64,000 bases of DNA from SZUA-547 sp963669315 (GCA_963669315.1 OY770021.1:930001-994000); one strand, 5' to 3'; shown: positions 16,323 through 25,367, counted from the stretch's first letter. Notes: generated by a model not told the origin, from the letters alone. Numbers and translations are program-made.

Positions 16323-16775
16323 ATGTCCGAAGTGCTAACCAAGTCGAGAGCCAGGAATATATTCTATGGAGGCTCGCTGTTTTTCGCTATTATATTTATA
16401 ATACTGACAATACAAAGTCACCTATACATCGTGAATACTTCCACAGCCGGAATGCCGCTGACTCAAGAAGTGATTCTTGGCAAGCATGTGTGGGAGCGCC
16501 ATTCCTGCATCAACTGCCACTCGATTCATGGCGAGGGCGCCTATTTCGCGCCTGAAGTCGGCAATGTGATGACCCGCTGGGGCGTGCTTGACGATCCCGA
16601 GGCCGCTTACGAAGCGCTCGACGGCTGGATGAAAGCGATGCCCACCGGGATCGAGGGCCGCCGTCAGATGCCGTTCTTCGAAATCAATGAAGAAGAAATG
16701 CGCGGGCTGGCCGAGTTCCTGCGCTGGGCCGATCAGACCAACACCCAAAACTGGCCGCCCAACGACGCCGGCTAA
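16323..16775 (+). CDS. norC: Nitric oxide reductase subunit C
   Basis: 150 residues, standard length. Uncleaved membrane anchor at about residues 12-34 (IFYGGSLFFAIIFIILTIQSHLY), then a periplasmic class I cytochrome domain with CINCHSIHGEGAYFAPEV (haem c, about residues 63-67) and the methionine ligand region GRRQMPFF. NorC passes electrons to NorB, which reduces 2 NO to N2O. First gene of norCBQD, 12 bp before norB. The first about 110 bp of the gene are AT-richer than the surroundings. Confidence 0.97.
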   Translation: MSEVLTKSRARNIFYGGSLFFAIIFIILTIQSHLYIVNTSTAGMPLTQEVILGKHVWERHSCINCHSIHGEGAYFAPEVGNVMTRWGVLDDPEAAYEALDGWMKAMPTGIEGRRQMPFFEINEEEMRGLAEFLRWADQTNTQNWPPNDAG

Positions 16776-16787
16776 GGAGAAAGAACC

Positions 16788-18149
16788 GTGAAATACCAAT
16801 CGCAAAAAGTCGCCTACTACTATTTCCTGGCGGCAATGGCCTTGTTCGCGATCCAGGTGCTGGGCGGACTTCTGGCCGGCTGGGTCTATGTCTCGCCGAA
16901 TTTCCTGTCCGAACTTCTGCCGTTCAACATCATCCGCATGCTGCACACCAACGCGCTGGTGGTTTGGCTGCTGCTGGGCTTCTTCGGCGCCGCCTACTAT
17001 CTGCTGCCCGAGGAAAGCGAGAGAGAGATCCATTCGGTCAAGCTCGCCTATCTGCAGCTCGCCATAATGATCATAGGAACGCTAGGCGCCGTGGTCAGCT
17101 ATCTGTTCCGCATCCATGGCGGGCGTGAATTCCTGGAGCAGCCGCTGTGGGTGAAATTCGGTATCCTGGTTGCCGCGCTGATCTTCCTTTTCAACATCAC
17201 CATGACGGTGCTGAAAGGACGCAAGACAGCGATCACCAACATCCTGCTGATGGGCCTGTGGTTGCTGTCGCTGCTGTGGCTCTTCGCCTTCATCAACCCG
17301 GACAACCTGTCGCTCGACAAGATGTACTGGTGGTTCGTGGTCCATCTTTGGGTCGAGGGCACCTGGGAGCTGGTGATGGCCTCAATCCTCGCCTTCCTGC
17401 TGCTGAAGATGACCGGCGTGGATCGCGAAGTGATCGAGAAATGGCTCTATGTCATCGTCGCCACAGCGCTGTTTTCCGGCATCCTGGGCACCGGGCACCA
17501 CTTCTACTGGATCGGCACGCCGTCCTACTGGCAGTGGATCGGTTCGATATTCTCGACCCTCGAGGTGATCCCGTTCTTCGCGATGATGACCTTCGCCTTT
17601 GTGATGGTCTGGCGGGGGCGTAAGAACCACCCCAACAAGGCCGCGCTCCTCTGGGCGCTCGGCTCGGCCACGGTTGCGTTCTTCGGTGCCGGGGTCTGGG
17701 GCTTCCTTCACACGCTGCACGGGGTGAACTACTACTCCCACGGCACCCAGATCACCGCGGCGCACGGGCACTTGGCGTTCTATGGCGCCTATGTCGCGAT
17801 GAATCTGGCTGTGTTCAGCTATGCGATGCCGATCCTGCGCGGGCGCGATCCGTATAATCAGGTGCTGAACATGATAAGCTTCTGGCTGATGACAGGCGGC
17901 ATAGCGTTCATGACTTTCGTGCTGACATTCGCCGGCACGATCCAGACGCACATGCAGCGCGTGCTGGGAGAGTACTTCATGGACGTGCAGGACCAGTTGG
18001 ACTTGTTCTACGTCATGCGGTTCGCCTCTGGGATCGCAGTGGTTCTGGGTGCGCTGCTGTTCATCTACGCCCAACTCGTGCCGCGCAAAGAGCTGTTCGG
18101 GTCGAAGGACAGAGCGTCGCCGCCGGACGCTGAGGGAGAGGCCGCGTGA
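16788..18149 (+). CDS. norB: Nitric oxide reductase subunit B
   Basis: 453 residues, a 12-helix haem-copper-oxidase-type protein that forms N-N bonds from NO at a haem b3/FeB centre. Seen: HTNALVVWLLLGFFGAAYYLLPEE, VHLWVEGTWELVMASI (His of FeB plus the NorB glutamates), GTGHHFYWIG (two histidine FeB ligands), and AHGHLAFYGAYVAMNLA near the low-spin and haem b3 histidines. The short form (cNOR, with NorC), not the quinol-oxidising qNor fusion. RBS AAGGAGAAAG before ATG. The stop overlaps the norQ start. Confidence 0.97.
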   Translation: MKYQSQKVAYYYFLAAMALFAIQVLGGLLAGWVYVSPNFLSELLPFNIIRMLHTNALVVWLLLGFFGAAYYLLPEESEREIHSVKLAYLQLAIMIIGTLGAVVSYLFRIHGGREFLEQPLWVKFGILVAALIFLFNITMTVLKGRKTAITNILLMGLWLLSLLWLFAFINPDNLSLDKMYWWFVVHLWVEGTWELVMASILAFLLLKMTGVDREVIEKWLYVIVATALFSGILGTGHHFYWIGTPSYWQWIGSIFSTLEVIPFFAMMTFAFVMVWRGRKNHPNKAALLWALGSATVAFFGAGVWGFLHTLHGVNYYSHGTQITAAHGHLAFYGAYVAMNLAVFSYAMPILRGRDPYNQVLNMISFWLMTGGIAFMTFVLTFAGTIQTHMQRVLGEYFMDVQDQLDLFYVMRFASGIAVVLGALLFIYAQLVPRKELFGSKDRASPPDAEGEAA

Positions 18150-18943
18150 CAGTGCATTCCCAGGTTTTCGAGCCGCCATTCTATCGGCCTATCGCGGATG
18201 AATGTGCGCTGTTCGAAACGGCCTTTAAAAACGGTCTGCCCCTTCTCTTGAAGGGGCCGACCGGCTGCGGCAAAACCCGGTTTGTCGAGCATATGGCGGC
18301 TCGCATGGGCCGTCCGCTTTACACCGTCGCCTGCCATGACGACCTGTCGGCGGCGGATTTAATCGGGCGCTATCTGCTGAAAGGTGGAGAGACCGAGTGG
18401 ATCGACGGCCCGCTGACCCGCGCGGTGCGCGAGGGCGCGATCTGCTATCTCGATGAGGTGGTGGAGGCGCGCAAGGACGTGACTGTCGTCCTGCACCCGC
18501 TGACCGACAACCGCCGGCGGCTGATGCTGGACCGGACGGGTGAGGAGTTGGCTGCGCCCGAGGGCTTCATGCTGGTCGCCAGTTACAATCCCGGCTACCA
18601 GAACATCCTGAAGCGGCTGAAACCCTCGACGAGGCAGCGCTTCCTGTCGATCTCATTCGACTTCCCGGACCCGGAGAACGAGTTGCACGTAGTCGCTGAG
18701 GAAAGCGGGCTTGACGAGGCCCGGGTCAAACCTCTGATCCGGTTGGCGGGACATATAAGAAAGCTCTCGGGTCTTGATCTTGAGGAAGGCGTCTCGACGC
18801 GACTGTTGATCTACGCGGCCTCTCTGATCGCCGGCGGCATGCCGGTGGAGCGGGCGCTGGACGCCGCGGTCGTCGAACCGCTGACGGATGAGCCGGACGT
18901 GCGTGTCGCTTTGCGGGATCTAATCACCGCGATCTACGGATAA
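18146..18943 (+). CDS. norQ: MoxR-type AAA+ ATPase NorQ
   Basis: 265 residues, GTG start overlapping norB stop (GTGA). Walker A GPTGCGKTRF (about residues 38-47), Walker B ICYLDEVVEAR, and sensor region LVASYNPGYQ. The CbbQ/NirQ/NorQ subfamily is needed, together with the VWA protein NorD, for insertion of the non-haem iron into NorB. Directly followed by norD. Confidence 0.95.
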   Translation: MTVHSQVFEPPFYRPIADECALFETAFKNGLPLLLKGPTGCGKTRFVEHMAARMGRPLYTVACHDDLSAADLIGRYLLKGGETEWIDGPLTRAVREGAICYLDEVVEARKDVTVVLHPLTDNRRRLMLDRTGEELAAPEGFMLVASYNPGYQNILKRLKPSTRQRFLSISFDFPDPENELHVVAEESGLDEARVKPLIRLAGHIRKLSGLDLEEGVSTRLLIYAASLIAGGMPVERALDAAVVEPLTDEPDVRVALRDLITAIYG

Positions 18944-18947
18944 TACC

Positions 18948-20897
18948 ATGGCCATCAACCCGCTTGACCTGATGGAGCCGGAGGAAACGGTCGGCAACCT
19001 GTGGCACGACTACGCCCGCGGGATTGACGCGCCTCAGCTTCATCAGGACCAGGCGGCTCATCTGGCGGAGATGCGCCCCAGCCTGACAGTGCTGTTCCGT
19101 GCGCTGGGCGGCCCGCCGGGGGTAGAGATCGACGAAAGCCCTGCTGAGGCCTCCGATCACAGGCTGTCCGTAAAACGCAAGCTCGGCACCTATCGCGAAT
19201 TGGCGCCAAGGGCCCGGTTCGACGGTGAGCGCCTGCGCCTGCCGCCCGATGTCACAGCATTCCCTGACCCGGCGCTGAACCGGGGCGTCTATCTGTGGCT
19301 CGCCGGCCTTGGCGCCGTGGTCGACGTCGCGCCGCGACCGGCTGACCCCCTGCAGGCGGACCTTCAGCAACTCGCGCTGATGAAACAGGCGACCGCGCGG
19401 CTCAGCACGCTCTGCCCGGGGCTCGGCAGCCGGTTTCGCGCTGCCAGCGAGCATTATCTGAGCGCCCGCAACCGCCCAAGGCTGCCTAAATGGGAGGCTG
19501 CCGTCGAAGCTCTGGCGCGCCATATCCTTGGCGACCCCGCGCCGCTCAGCCCCGAACACGCCGCGCTTTACGAGACGCTGGATGATCCGTGCGCGCCACG
19601 GGTAGAGGTCGCGCCCGCGAGATACATGCCGATGGCACCTATCCCGCTGTGGCTGACCGTCGCCCCACCAGAGGTCGGCCGCGCCGCCAAGAACGCGGAT
19701 CACGAGGAGGAGGAGGCACCGCCGCCCGAGGTCGCGGGGACGACAAAACGCAAAGTCTCCACCCGCGAGAATCGAGACGAGGCGAACCGCGACGACAGCT
19801 TCATCATCCACCGGTTCGAGGCGATCCTCAGCTGGGCCGAAAGCCTGAATCTGAACCGTAGCGTCGATGATGATGACGAAGACGACGCCCAGAAAGCGGC
19901 CGACGATCAGGACCAGATCGCTGTCTCAAGCCATCAGCGCAAGACGGCGACCAAGCTGCGGCTGCATCTGGACCTGTCGCCCGAGGACGCCGATCACGAA
20001 CGGCTTGCGGGTGAGTTCACCTATCCCGAATGGAACCACCGCAGCCGGGATTACCTGCAGGATCATTGCCGCGTGCTGCAGGCGGATGCGGACGCCGTCC
20101 ACGACGCGCCGATGTTGACCGATCCGGCCCAGCGCCGCCGAATGCGCAAAGTCCGCCGCCAGTTTGAGGCGTTGCGCCCGCGCCGAATCGTGCGCCCGCG
20201 CCAGATCGAGGGGGTTGAACTGGATCTCGACGCCCTGATTTCGGCCCGCGTGGACCTGAGCGCCACCGGGCGCTGCAGCGACCGCATCTATCAGGATCTG
20301 CGCGCGACCGATCGCGATCTGTCGGTGGGGTTCCTGATGGACACGTCCCGCTCAACCGAAGCGGCGATCGGCGACACCACGGTGATCGAGATCGCGCGCG
20401 AGGCGCTGGCCGCGCTGGCGGGCGGAATCGACGCCAGCGGCGACCAGTTGGCGATCTGGGGGTTCTCCTCGCTCAAGCGCGATCGGGTCTTTATCAAACT
20501 CTGCAAGGCGTTCGACACGCCGATGTCGCCGGAAGTGACCGCGCGCATCGCTGGTCTCAGGCCGGGGCATTACACACGTCTCGGCGCCGCCATCCGGCAC
20601 GCCAGCGCAATGCTGGCGCGCGAGGACAGCGAGCGTAAATTGCTGCTGGTTCTGACCGACGGCAAGCCGAACGATCTGGACCACTACGAGGGCGTGCACG
20701 GAATCGAAGACAGCCATATGGCGGTGCGCGAGGCCCGCGCGCTTGGCTTGACCGTGCACGGGATCGTCATCGATCAGGACGGTCAAAACTGGTTCACACG
20801 CATCTTCGGCCGCGGTGGATATTCGCTGTTGCCCGACCCGCAGCGCCTCAACCAGGCGCTGCCCCAAATATATCGCTCTCTCACGCAGGAGGTTTGA
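18948..20897 (+). CDS. norD: VWA-domain NOR activation protein NorD
   Basis: 649 residues, normal for NorD. A long helical N-terminal region is followed by an acidic linker (DDDDEDDAQKAADDQDQ, about residues 306-322) and a C-terminal von Willebrand A domain starting VGFLMDTSRSTEAA, with a MIDAS-type DxSxS motif. It works with the NorQ ATPase to mature NorCB. Start ATG four bases after norQ stop. The acidic linker is rich in short repeats of GAT/GAC codons. Confidence 0.94.
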   Translation: MAINPLDLMEPEETVGNLWHDYARGIDAPQLHQDQAAHLAEMRPSLTVLFRALGGPPGVEIDESPAEASDHRLSVKRKLGTYRELAPRARFDGERLRLPPDVTAFPDPALNRGVYLWLAGLGAVVDVAPRPADPLQADLQQLALMKQATARLSTLCPGLGSRFRAASEHYLSARNRPRLPKWEAAVEALARHILGDPAPLSPEHAALYETLDDPCAPRVEVAPARYMPMAPIPLWLTVAPPEVGRAAKNADHEEEEAPPPEVAGTTKRKVSTRENRDEANRDDSFIIHRFEAILSWAESLNLNRSVDDDDEDDAQKAADDQDQIAVSSHQRKTATKLRLHLDLSPEDADHERLAGEFTYPEWNHRSRDYLQDHCRVLQADADAVHDAPMLTDPAQRRRMRKVRRQFEALRPRRIVRPRQIEGVELDLDALISARVDLSATGRCSDRIYQDLRATDRDLSVGFLMDTSRSTEAAIGDTTVIEIAREALAALAGGIDASGDQLAIWGFSSLKRDRVFIKLCKAFDTPMSPEVTARIAGLRPGHYTRLGAAIRHASAMLAREDSERKLLLVLTDGKPNDLDHYEGVHGIEDSHMAVREARALGLTVHGIVIDQDGQNWFTRIFGRGGYSLLPDPQRLNQALPQIYRSLTQEV

Positions 20898-20901
20898 ACA
20901 C

Positions 20902-21087
20902 ATGCACCTTATCCGTCTGGCGCTCTGCGCCCTTCTGGTCGCGCTGCCCGTCGCCGCCTCGGCCGCAGCGTATGAACGCCCGATCCCTCAAGCGCAAAGC
21001 GCGACGGTGGAGCATTGGTTCTTCCTGGCATCGGTATCACTGCTGCTTGCGTTGGCTGCGGTCGGCTGGCTAGTGCGTCGCCGATGA
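20902..21087 (+). CDS. Tiny exported or membrane protein of the nor operon
   Basis: 61 residues. A signal-like N terminus (LIRLALCALLVALPVAASAAA), a short polar middle and a C-terminal transmembrane helix ending in basic residues (LASVSLLLALAAVGWLVRRR). AGGAGG stands in the end of norD, a few bases after which the ATG follows. I do not recognise a named family. nor operons often end with small membrane proteins (NorE, NorF or Nnr types), but this is far shorter than NorE. The next gene overlaps its stop (ATGA), indicating translational coupling. Confidence 0.65.
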   Translation: MHLIRLALCALLVALPVAASAAAYERPIPQAQSATVEHWFFLASVSLLLALAAVGWLVRRR

Positions 21088-21314
21088 GCGACGGACGCTG
21101 GTCCGTGCTGCGCATCGCATGCTGGCTTTATCCTTTCGGGGCCGGAGCGATGGCGATCAACTTGTTCTTCTTGTCGCTGATCCTGTCCTGGATCGGCTGG
21201 GAGGTTCTGACGCCGGTCCAGTCCCTGATCGGCGGGCTGATCATCGGCGTTCCCGCAACCTACGCCTTCGCCGCGCATATCCGGCGGTTGATGGACAAGG
21301 CGGACGGGAAGTAA
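21084..21314 (+). CDS. Small two-helix membrane protein of the nor operon
   Basis: 76 residues, start ATG overlapping the previous stop. Two hydrophobic helices (about residues 8-40 and 43-63: WLYPFGAGAMAINLFFLSLI and LTPVQSLIGGLIIGVPATYA), with a short charged tail. No known motif. Its place at the end of norCBQD suggests a role in assembling or stabilising NO reductase (inference). Function unknown. Confidence 0.65.
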   Translation: MSDGRWSVLRIACWLYPFGAGAMAINLFFLSLILSWIGWEVLTPVQSLIGGLIIGVPATYAFAAHIRRLMDKADGK

Positions 21315-21400
21315 CCGCATGAGCCTGACCGACGGTCTGAGGCTTCGTCACCCTGAGTACAATTGATGATTTCGACCCCCTTTCAGAACTGGAGCCAACC

Positions 21401-21778
21401 ATGAAACTGATAACCACTGCGCTCGCCGCGCTCGCCATTGGCGTCGCTGGGTCCGCGCTCGCCGAGGCCGACGCGGCGAATGGCGAAAAGGTCTTCAAGA
21501 AGTGCAAGGCCTGCCACGCAGTTGGCGACGGCGCCAAAAACAAGGTCGGCCCGATGCTGAATGGCGTCGCCGGCGCTGAAATCGCCTCCGTCGATGGGTT
21601 CAAGTATTCAAAGGCATTCCTGGCCCGCAAGGATGAAGGCCTCGTCTGGACCGATGAGGAGTTGGGCGCGTTCCTCGCTGCGCCGAAGAAGCACACCAAG
21701 GGCACGAAGATGAGCTTTGCAGGCGTGAAGAAGCCCGAAGACCGGGCCGATGTCATCGCCTATATCAAAGGCTTCTAG
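21401..21778 (+). CDS. Class I cytochrome c (c2/c550 type)
   Basis: 125 residues. Signal peptide MKLITTALAALAIGVAGSALA, mature protein beginning EADAANGEKVF. One haem site KCKACHAVGDGAKNKVGP; the methionine ligand is in TKMSFAGVKKPEDRADVIAYIKGF. The pattern and size match small soluble periplasmic cytochromes c2/c550, which carry electrons from the bc1 complex to nitrite and NO reductases. GGAG lies before the ATG. An 86-bp gap follows the nor operon; no clear FNR box was seen. Confidence 0.92.
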   Translation: MKLITTALAALAIGVAGSALAEADAANGEKVFKKCKACHAVGDGAKNKVGPMLNGVAGAEIASVDGFKYSKAFLARKDEGLVWTDEELGAFLAAPKKHTKGTKMSFAGVKKPEDRADVIAYIKGF

Positions 21779-21812
21779 GTAAGCTGCGCGCGGCGGCCCG
21801 CGCATCATTTCA

Positions 21813-21844
21813 GGCGAGGCTCGGTCTGTGGATCGAGCCTCGCC
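21813..21844. terminator. Strong hairpin between the convergent cytochrome c and nnrS genes
   Basis: GGCGAGGCTCG and CGAGCCTCGCC form a perfect 11-bp stem around a 10-base loop. No long T tract follows on either strand, so it may act with Rho or as an mRNA 3' end stabiliser. Confidence 0.55.
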
Positions 21845-21869
21845 AGCCAGTCTCAAGCGGATTCGGCCC

Positions 21870-23090
21870 TCATGGGTTCCTTGAACTAAGCTGGGGGCGC
21901 GAAGGCGGAAGTCTTGGCGAACTGATTGCGGGCCACAGGGCGATCAAAAAGGCTGCGAAGGCCAGCACCCACATCCCGCCTGACGACAGCATTGAGATAT
22001 CGCGCCAATACGGGCCGCCCAAAGACGCTAAGGCGCGCAAGACGGCCGAGGCCAGAATCAACGTGAACGCCAAGGCGACCAACGCCGGCGCCCGAAGCGC
22101 TCTCCCGGTGTGGCCCAGGATCGCCCGGCTCATCACCGCGAGCGTCATCCCGCCAACAGCGCCGATGCCGGTCACATGTAAAGCCGCAATGGTGTCGAGA
22201 TAACCCAGCATCGCCAGACCGAAGGCGAGGTAGCCGAGCGCAAGCATTCCGAATCCAAGATGAAGGCTCCAGAGCAGAGGTTCGAAACGGGTCCATGCCC
22301 CTCGCCACCTCGCCAGCCGGAACGCCTGCGCCAAGCCGGCCAGAATGGCCACCGCCGCGACGGCAAGGTCGGGAGAGCCGATGGCGATCGATACCGGCAA
22401 TGCGATCGCCGAGACGACCCCAAGCTTCTCAACCTTGTTGCGGGTGACCGGCAATCCGGTCTCCAACCCCTCTTTAATCATGGCGTTTCGCGTAAAAGCG
22501 GGTGTGACCCGACCGCCAATCACTGCGATCACCGCGGCGAATCCGAACAGACCAACGCGCAGACCGCGTTCGACGCCGTCGCCAATCACGCCGGTCCACT
22601 CCAGATGCATCAGGACGTTCCCGGACCAGATCAGCAGCAGGAGGCCAAGCAGCATCACGTTTTGCGGCTTTGGCCGCCGCGTCAGCATCACGGCCAGTTT
22701 CAAACCAAGCAATGGCATGAACAACAGATCCACCGCTGCGACAAGGCCGGATGGCAACGTGCCCGACCACCAGATCACCATACGCCCGGCGAGCCAGATC
22801 AGCGCAAGAGCGACAAGAAATGTGCGCTGGGCCGCTGGTCCGCCGGTCCAGTTCGGCGCTGCGGTCAGAAAAAACCCGGCCAACGCGGCGCTGGCGTATC
22901 CGAACACCATTTCATGCGCGTGCCAGAGATGCGGCGCGTCGAGGAACGGCATCTCCGCCGGCTCGCCGCCCATCGCCTGAACGCCGAGACGGATTGTCCA
23001 AACAAGCATGGCGAAGATCGCGAACGCGCCGGCCACAAGAAAAAAGAGACGGAACCCTTCCCGGCTGATCGTACTGGCCGCCCTTATCAC
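21870..23090 (-). CDS. nnrS: NnrS family haem-copper membrane protein
   Basis: 406 residues from a GTG at 23090-23088 overlapping the upstream stop (GTGA). About 12 hydrophobic helices. The NnrS signature is FLDAPHLWHAHEMVFGYASAALAGFFLTAAPNWTG (histidines in HLWHAHEM), then GRVTPAFTRNAM and LHVTGIGAVGGMTLAVMSRAILGHTGR. NnrS proteins are induced by NO and relieve nitrosative stress, probably by limiting dinitrosyl-iron formation. Last gene of the minus-strand set with the cupredoxin, the NirT fusion and nirS. Confidence 0.92.
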   Translation of the reverse strand: MIRAASTISREGFRLFFLVAGAFAIFAMLVWTIRLGVQAMGGEPAEMPFLDAPHLWHAHEMVFGYASAALAGFFLTAAPNWTGGPAAQRTFLVALALIWLAGRMVIWWSGTLPSGLVAAVDLLFMPLLGLKLAVMLTRRPKPQNVMLLGLLLLIWSGNVLMHLEWTGVIGDGVERGLRVGLFGFAAVIAVIGGRVTPAFTRNAMIKEGLETGLPVTRNKVEKLGVVSAIALPVSIAIGSPDLAVAAVAILAGLAQAFRLARWRGAWTRFEPLLWSLHLGFGMLALGYLAFGLAMLGYLDTIAALHVTGIGAVGGMTLAVMSRAILGHTGRALRAPALVALAFTLILASAVLRALASLGGPYWRDISMLSSGGMWVLAFAAFLIALWPAISSPRLPPSRPQLSSRNP

Positions 23091-23509
23091 GGCTCGACCG
23101 TGACCATTCCGATCATGTTGTGGGTTTCCCAATGGGGACCGCAAAGATAGTCCTGCGGCCTCGCAACCATAAAGGTGAAGTCGATCGTCTCTTCCGGGAA
23201 GGCGCGGTCGGATTCAGGAACGCCGGAGTCCTTCACCAGAACGCTGTGGCTGGTGCGTTTGTCGACATTGACCCACCGAACCGTCGTTCCCACCGGAACC
23301 GTGATTTGAGCCGGGCAGAAATTGTATTTGTACATTTTTACGATGGTTACGCCCTCCGCCTCGGAGGAGGGGCTCCCGAACATCTCTGCATACCGCTCCT
23401 CTGCCTCAGCGCATATCAGGGCCATTTCATCATCGCCAGATGCAAATGCCGGGACCGCGGTCATCACGAAAAGCAGCGCAGAGGAAAGAAGGCGCGCGGA
23501 TTGATTCAT
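23087..23509 (-). CDS. Periplasmic cupredoxin (pseudoazurin-like)
   Basis: 140 residues from ATG 23509-23507, with signal peptide ARLLSSALLFVMTAVPAFA. Type 1 copper ligands are visible as His (KRTSHSVLVKD), Cys (DYLCGPHWE), a second His (CGPH) and Met (MIGMVTVEP), with the spacing of small blue copper proteins. An N-terminal insert of about 35 residues (MALICAEAEERYAEMFGS) with a cysteine, plus another in YNFCPAQ, may give a disulfide. Probably an electron carrier to NirS or the NirT-like cytochrome. It lies 55 bp downstream of the NirT fusion gene and overlaps nnrS. Confidence 0.82.
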   Translation of the reverse strand: MNQSARLLSSALLFVMTAVPAFASGDDEMALICAEAEERYAEMFGSPSSEAEGVTIVKMYKYNFCPAQITVPVGTTVRWVNVDKRTSHSVLVKDSGVPESDRAFPEETIDFTFMVARPQDYLCGPHWETHNMIGMVTVEP

Positions 23510-23564
23510 ATCGTGTCCCCTTCCCGGGAATCCGGCGGCCGGTCTGACCCGGCCGCTTGGGGCG

Positions 23565-25367
23565 CTACTTCTGCACGACGTTGATCGCCGCCGCCTCGTC
23601 ATCCAGCGCCATGCTCGTGTCAAGCGTCACGTGATGGAAACGCGCGGCGGAATGATCGTCATGAATCGCGAACCCAACAGTGTAGGTTTTCCCCGCCTCC
23701 AGTAGAACATCGCCGGGCGCGCCGGTGTTCAGCGGCCGCGAGAATTCGACCGTCCACACGCCGCCGGACAAGTTGACCCCGGCTGTTATTTCGCCGTCAT
23801 TCTCCACGCGACGATCCAGAAGATAGCCGTTGCTCGCCGAGCCGTCCGCATAGACCCTCAGCAGGTCGAGGAACACGCCATCCGCGAGAAGCTGGTCGGT
23901 CTCCTCGGCCGTTTTCAGCTTGTCCCAACCGCCCTGCGCCTTGCCGCGCCGACCCCTGACCTCAACCTTGGTGCGGCTTTCGGTCAGGTATTTGGTGATT
24001 GTGTCCGTCGCCTGAAGTTGCCCGGCGACTTCGGCGTTGGCGGCGATCGCCTCGGCGCCTGGATCGAAGGGCATATAGGTGTTGTCCGCGTGGCACGAGG
24101 CCCAGCAACCCACCTGCTCGCCCATCTCGATGCCGGTCCCGGTGATCATCATCGCCACCTTGATCTGGTTGTCGGGATCCATCTTGCCGCCCTCGGCGAA
24201 GGGCGCCGGGTTGTGCACGCCATCCGGCCATTGCATTCGGACATAGATATTCTCGCCGTCATGCGCCGCCTGCACGGTCGCGTCGATAAAGCCGCGCTTG
24301 CCCGGAATCGGAGTAGGCTCAACCTCGCCGCCCGCGACAATCTTCGGCCCGATGGTCTGCAACTCTTTAGCGTGGCAGGTGGTGCACTTGTCGCCGCCCT
24401 TGGTCAACGGGCGGGCGCCGCCATGGGTCTTGCCGTTCTGAACCCACTCGAACGAAGCCTGCCCCGGATAGAACAGAGTCAGGTCCGCGCCGGGAACGGC
24501 GCTCCAATCGATATTGGAGGCGAGTTCGCCACCGCCCCCGGCCGCTCCAGAGGATGCGCTCCCGTCCGCAGCGCCAGATGCGCTAGCCTGACTTTCGGCC
24601 AGCGCAGCGGCGACCGCCGCCTTGATTTGTTCAGCGACAGCCTCTTGTCCGGCTTTCGCGGCCGCTCTCGCCACTTCGGCTTCCGCCTCTTCCTTGGCCG
24701 TGACGCGCGCCAGGCTGTCGAGATATTCTTCAGGAATCGCGCGTACGAACTTCGGATTCGGCGTCTCAAGCTCTTCCAGATAGTCCTCATCCGCGCGATC
24801 CCGCAGATCGGAGTGGGCGATCCCCTTGTGGCAGTCGATGCAGGTCTGGCCCGCCTCCATCGCGTTCAAATGCTGCTGACGCGCGCGCGGTCTCTGAAAT
24901 TCCGGCATCATAGATTGGAAATCGTGGCAGTTCCGGCATTCGCGGGAGTCGCTGGACTTCATCCGCTCCCATTCATTCATCGCCAGATGCAGGCGTTCGG
25001 CTTCGAACTTCTCCTTGGTGGAGATCGTGCCCATCACCTTGCCGTACAGCTCGCGGCTCGCCTTGATCTTGCGGATGATCTTGTGCGTCCAGTCCTTCGG
25101 CACATGGCAGTCCGAGCAAACCGCGCCGACGCCGGACCGGTTCACATCGTGGATCGTGCCCTTGTATTCCTGATACACGAACTGCTCCATCTCGTGGCAC
25201 GAGATGCAGAAATCCTCCGTGTTTGTGGCCTCCATGGCGGTATTGAAGCCGCCCCAGAAGACAATACCGGCGACGAATATGCCCGCGACGCCGGTGATTG
25301 GCATCCCCCAGATAAGTTTCCGCCGCCAGGATGTTTTTTTTGCTTCAGCTTCACTGCTCTGGTTCAT
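23565..25367 (-). CDS. NapC/NirT tetrahaem cytochrome fused to an ethylbenzene-dehydrogenase-like haem domain
   Basis: 600 residues. N-terminal anchor at about 20-42 (WGMPITGVAGIFVAGIVFWGG), then the NapC/NirT tetrahaem domain with CXXCH at about 54, 84, 144 and 176. A low-complexity Ala/Glu linker (about 222-285) precedes a C-terminal domain with CTTCH at about 328, GENIYVRMQWPDG, and GCWASCHADN at about 421. The last motif is CX3CH rather than CX2CH. NapC/NirT proteins take electrons from quinol and pass them to periplasmic reductases. The C-terminal fold is the gamma-subunit-like haem domain of DMSO-reductase-family enzymes. It is 164 bp after nirS on the same strand, so it is a candidate quinol-to-NirS electron route. 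Confidence 0.85.
   Translation of the reverse strand: MNQSSEAEAKKTSWRRKLIWGMPITGVAGIFVAGIVFWGGFNTAMEATNTEDFCISCHEMEQFVYQEYKGTIHDVNRSGVGAVCSDCHVPKDWTHKIIRKIKASRELYGKVMGTISTKEKFEAERLHLAMNEWERMKSSDSRECRNCHDFQSMMPEFQRPRARQQHLNAMEAGQTCIDCHKGIAHSDLRDRADEDYLEELETPNPKFVRAIPEEYLDSLARVTAKEEAEAEVARAAAKAGQEAVAEQIKAAVAAALAESQASASGAADGSASSGAAGGGGELASNIDWSAVPGADLTLFYPGQASFEWVQNGKTHGGARPLTKGGDKCTTCHAKELQTIGPKIVAGGEVEPTPIPGKRGFIDATVQAAHDGENIYVRMQWPDGVHNPAPFAEGGKMDPDNQIKVAMMITGTGIEMGEQVGCWASCHADNTYMPFDPGAEAIAANAEVAGQLQATDTITKYLTESRTKVEVRGRRGKAQGGWDKLKTAEETDQLLADGVFLDLLRVYADGSASNGYLLDRRVENDGEITAGVNLSGGVWTVEFSRPLNTGAPGDVLLEAGKTYTVGFAIHDDHSAARFHHVTLDTSMALDDEAAAINVVQK

Noticed and set aside
21361..21380. FNR-like TTGAT before the cytochrome c gene
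   Set aside because: Only one half-site; the other half does not fit the palindrome and the spacing differs from the other boxes.
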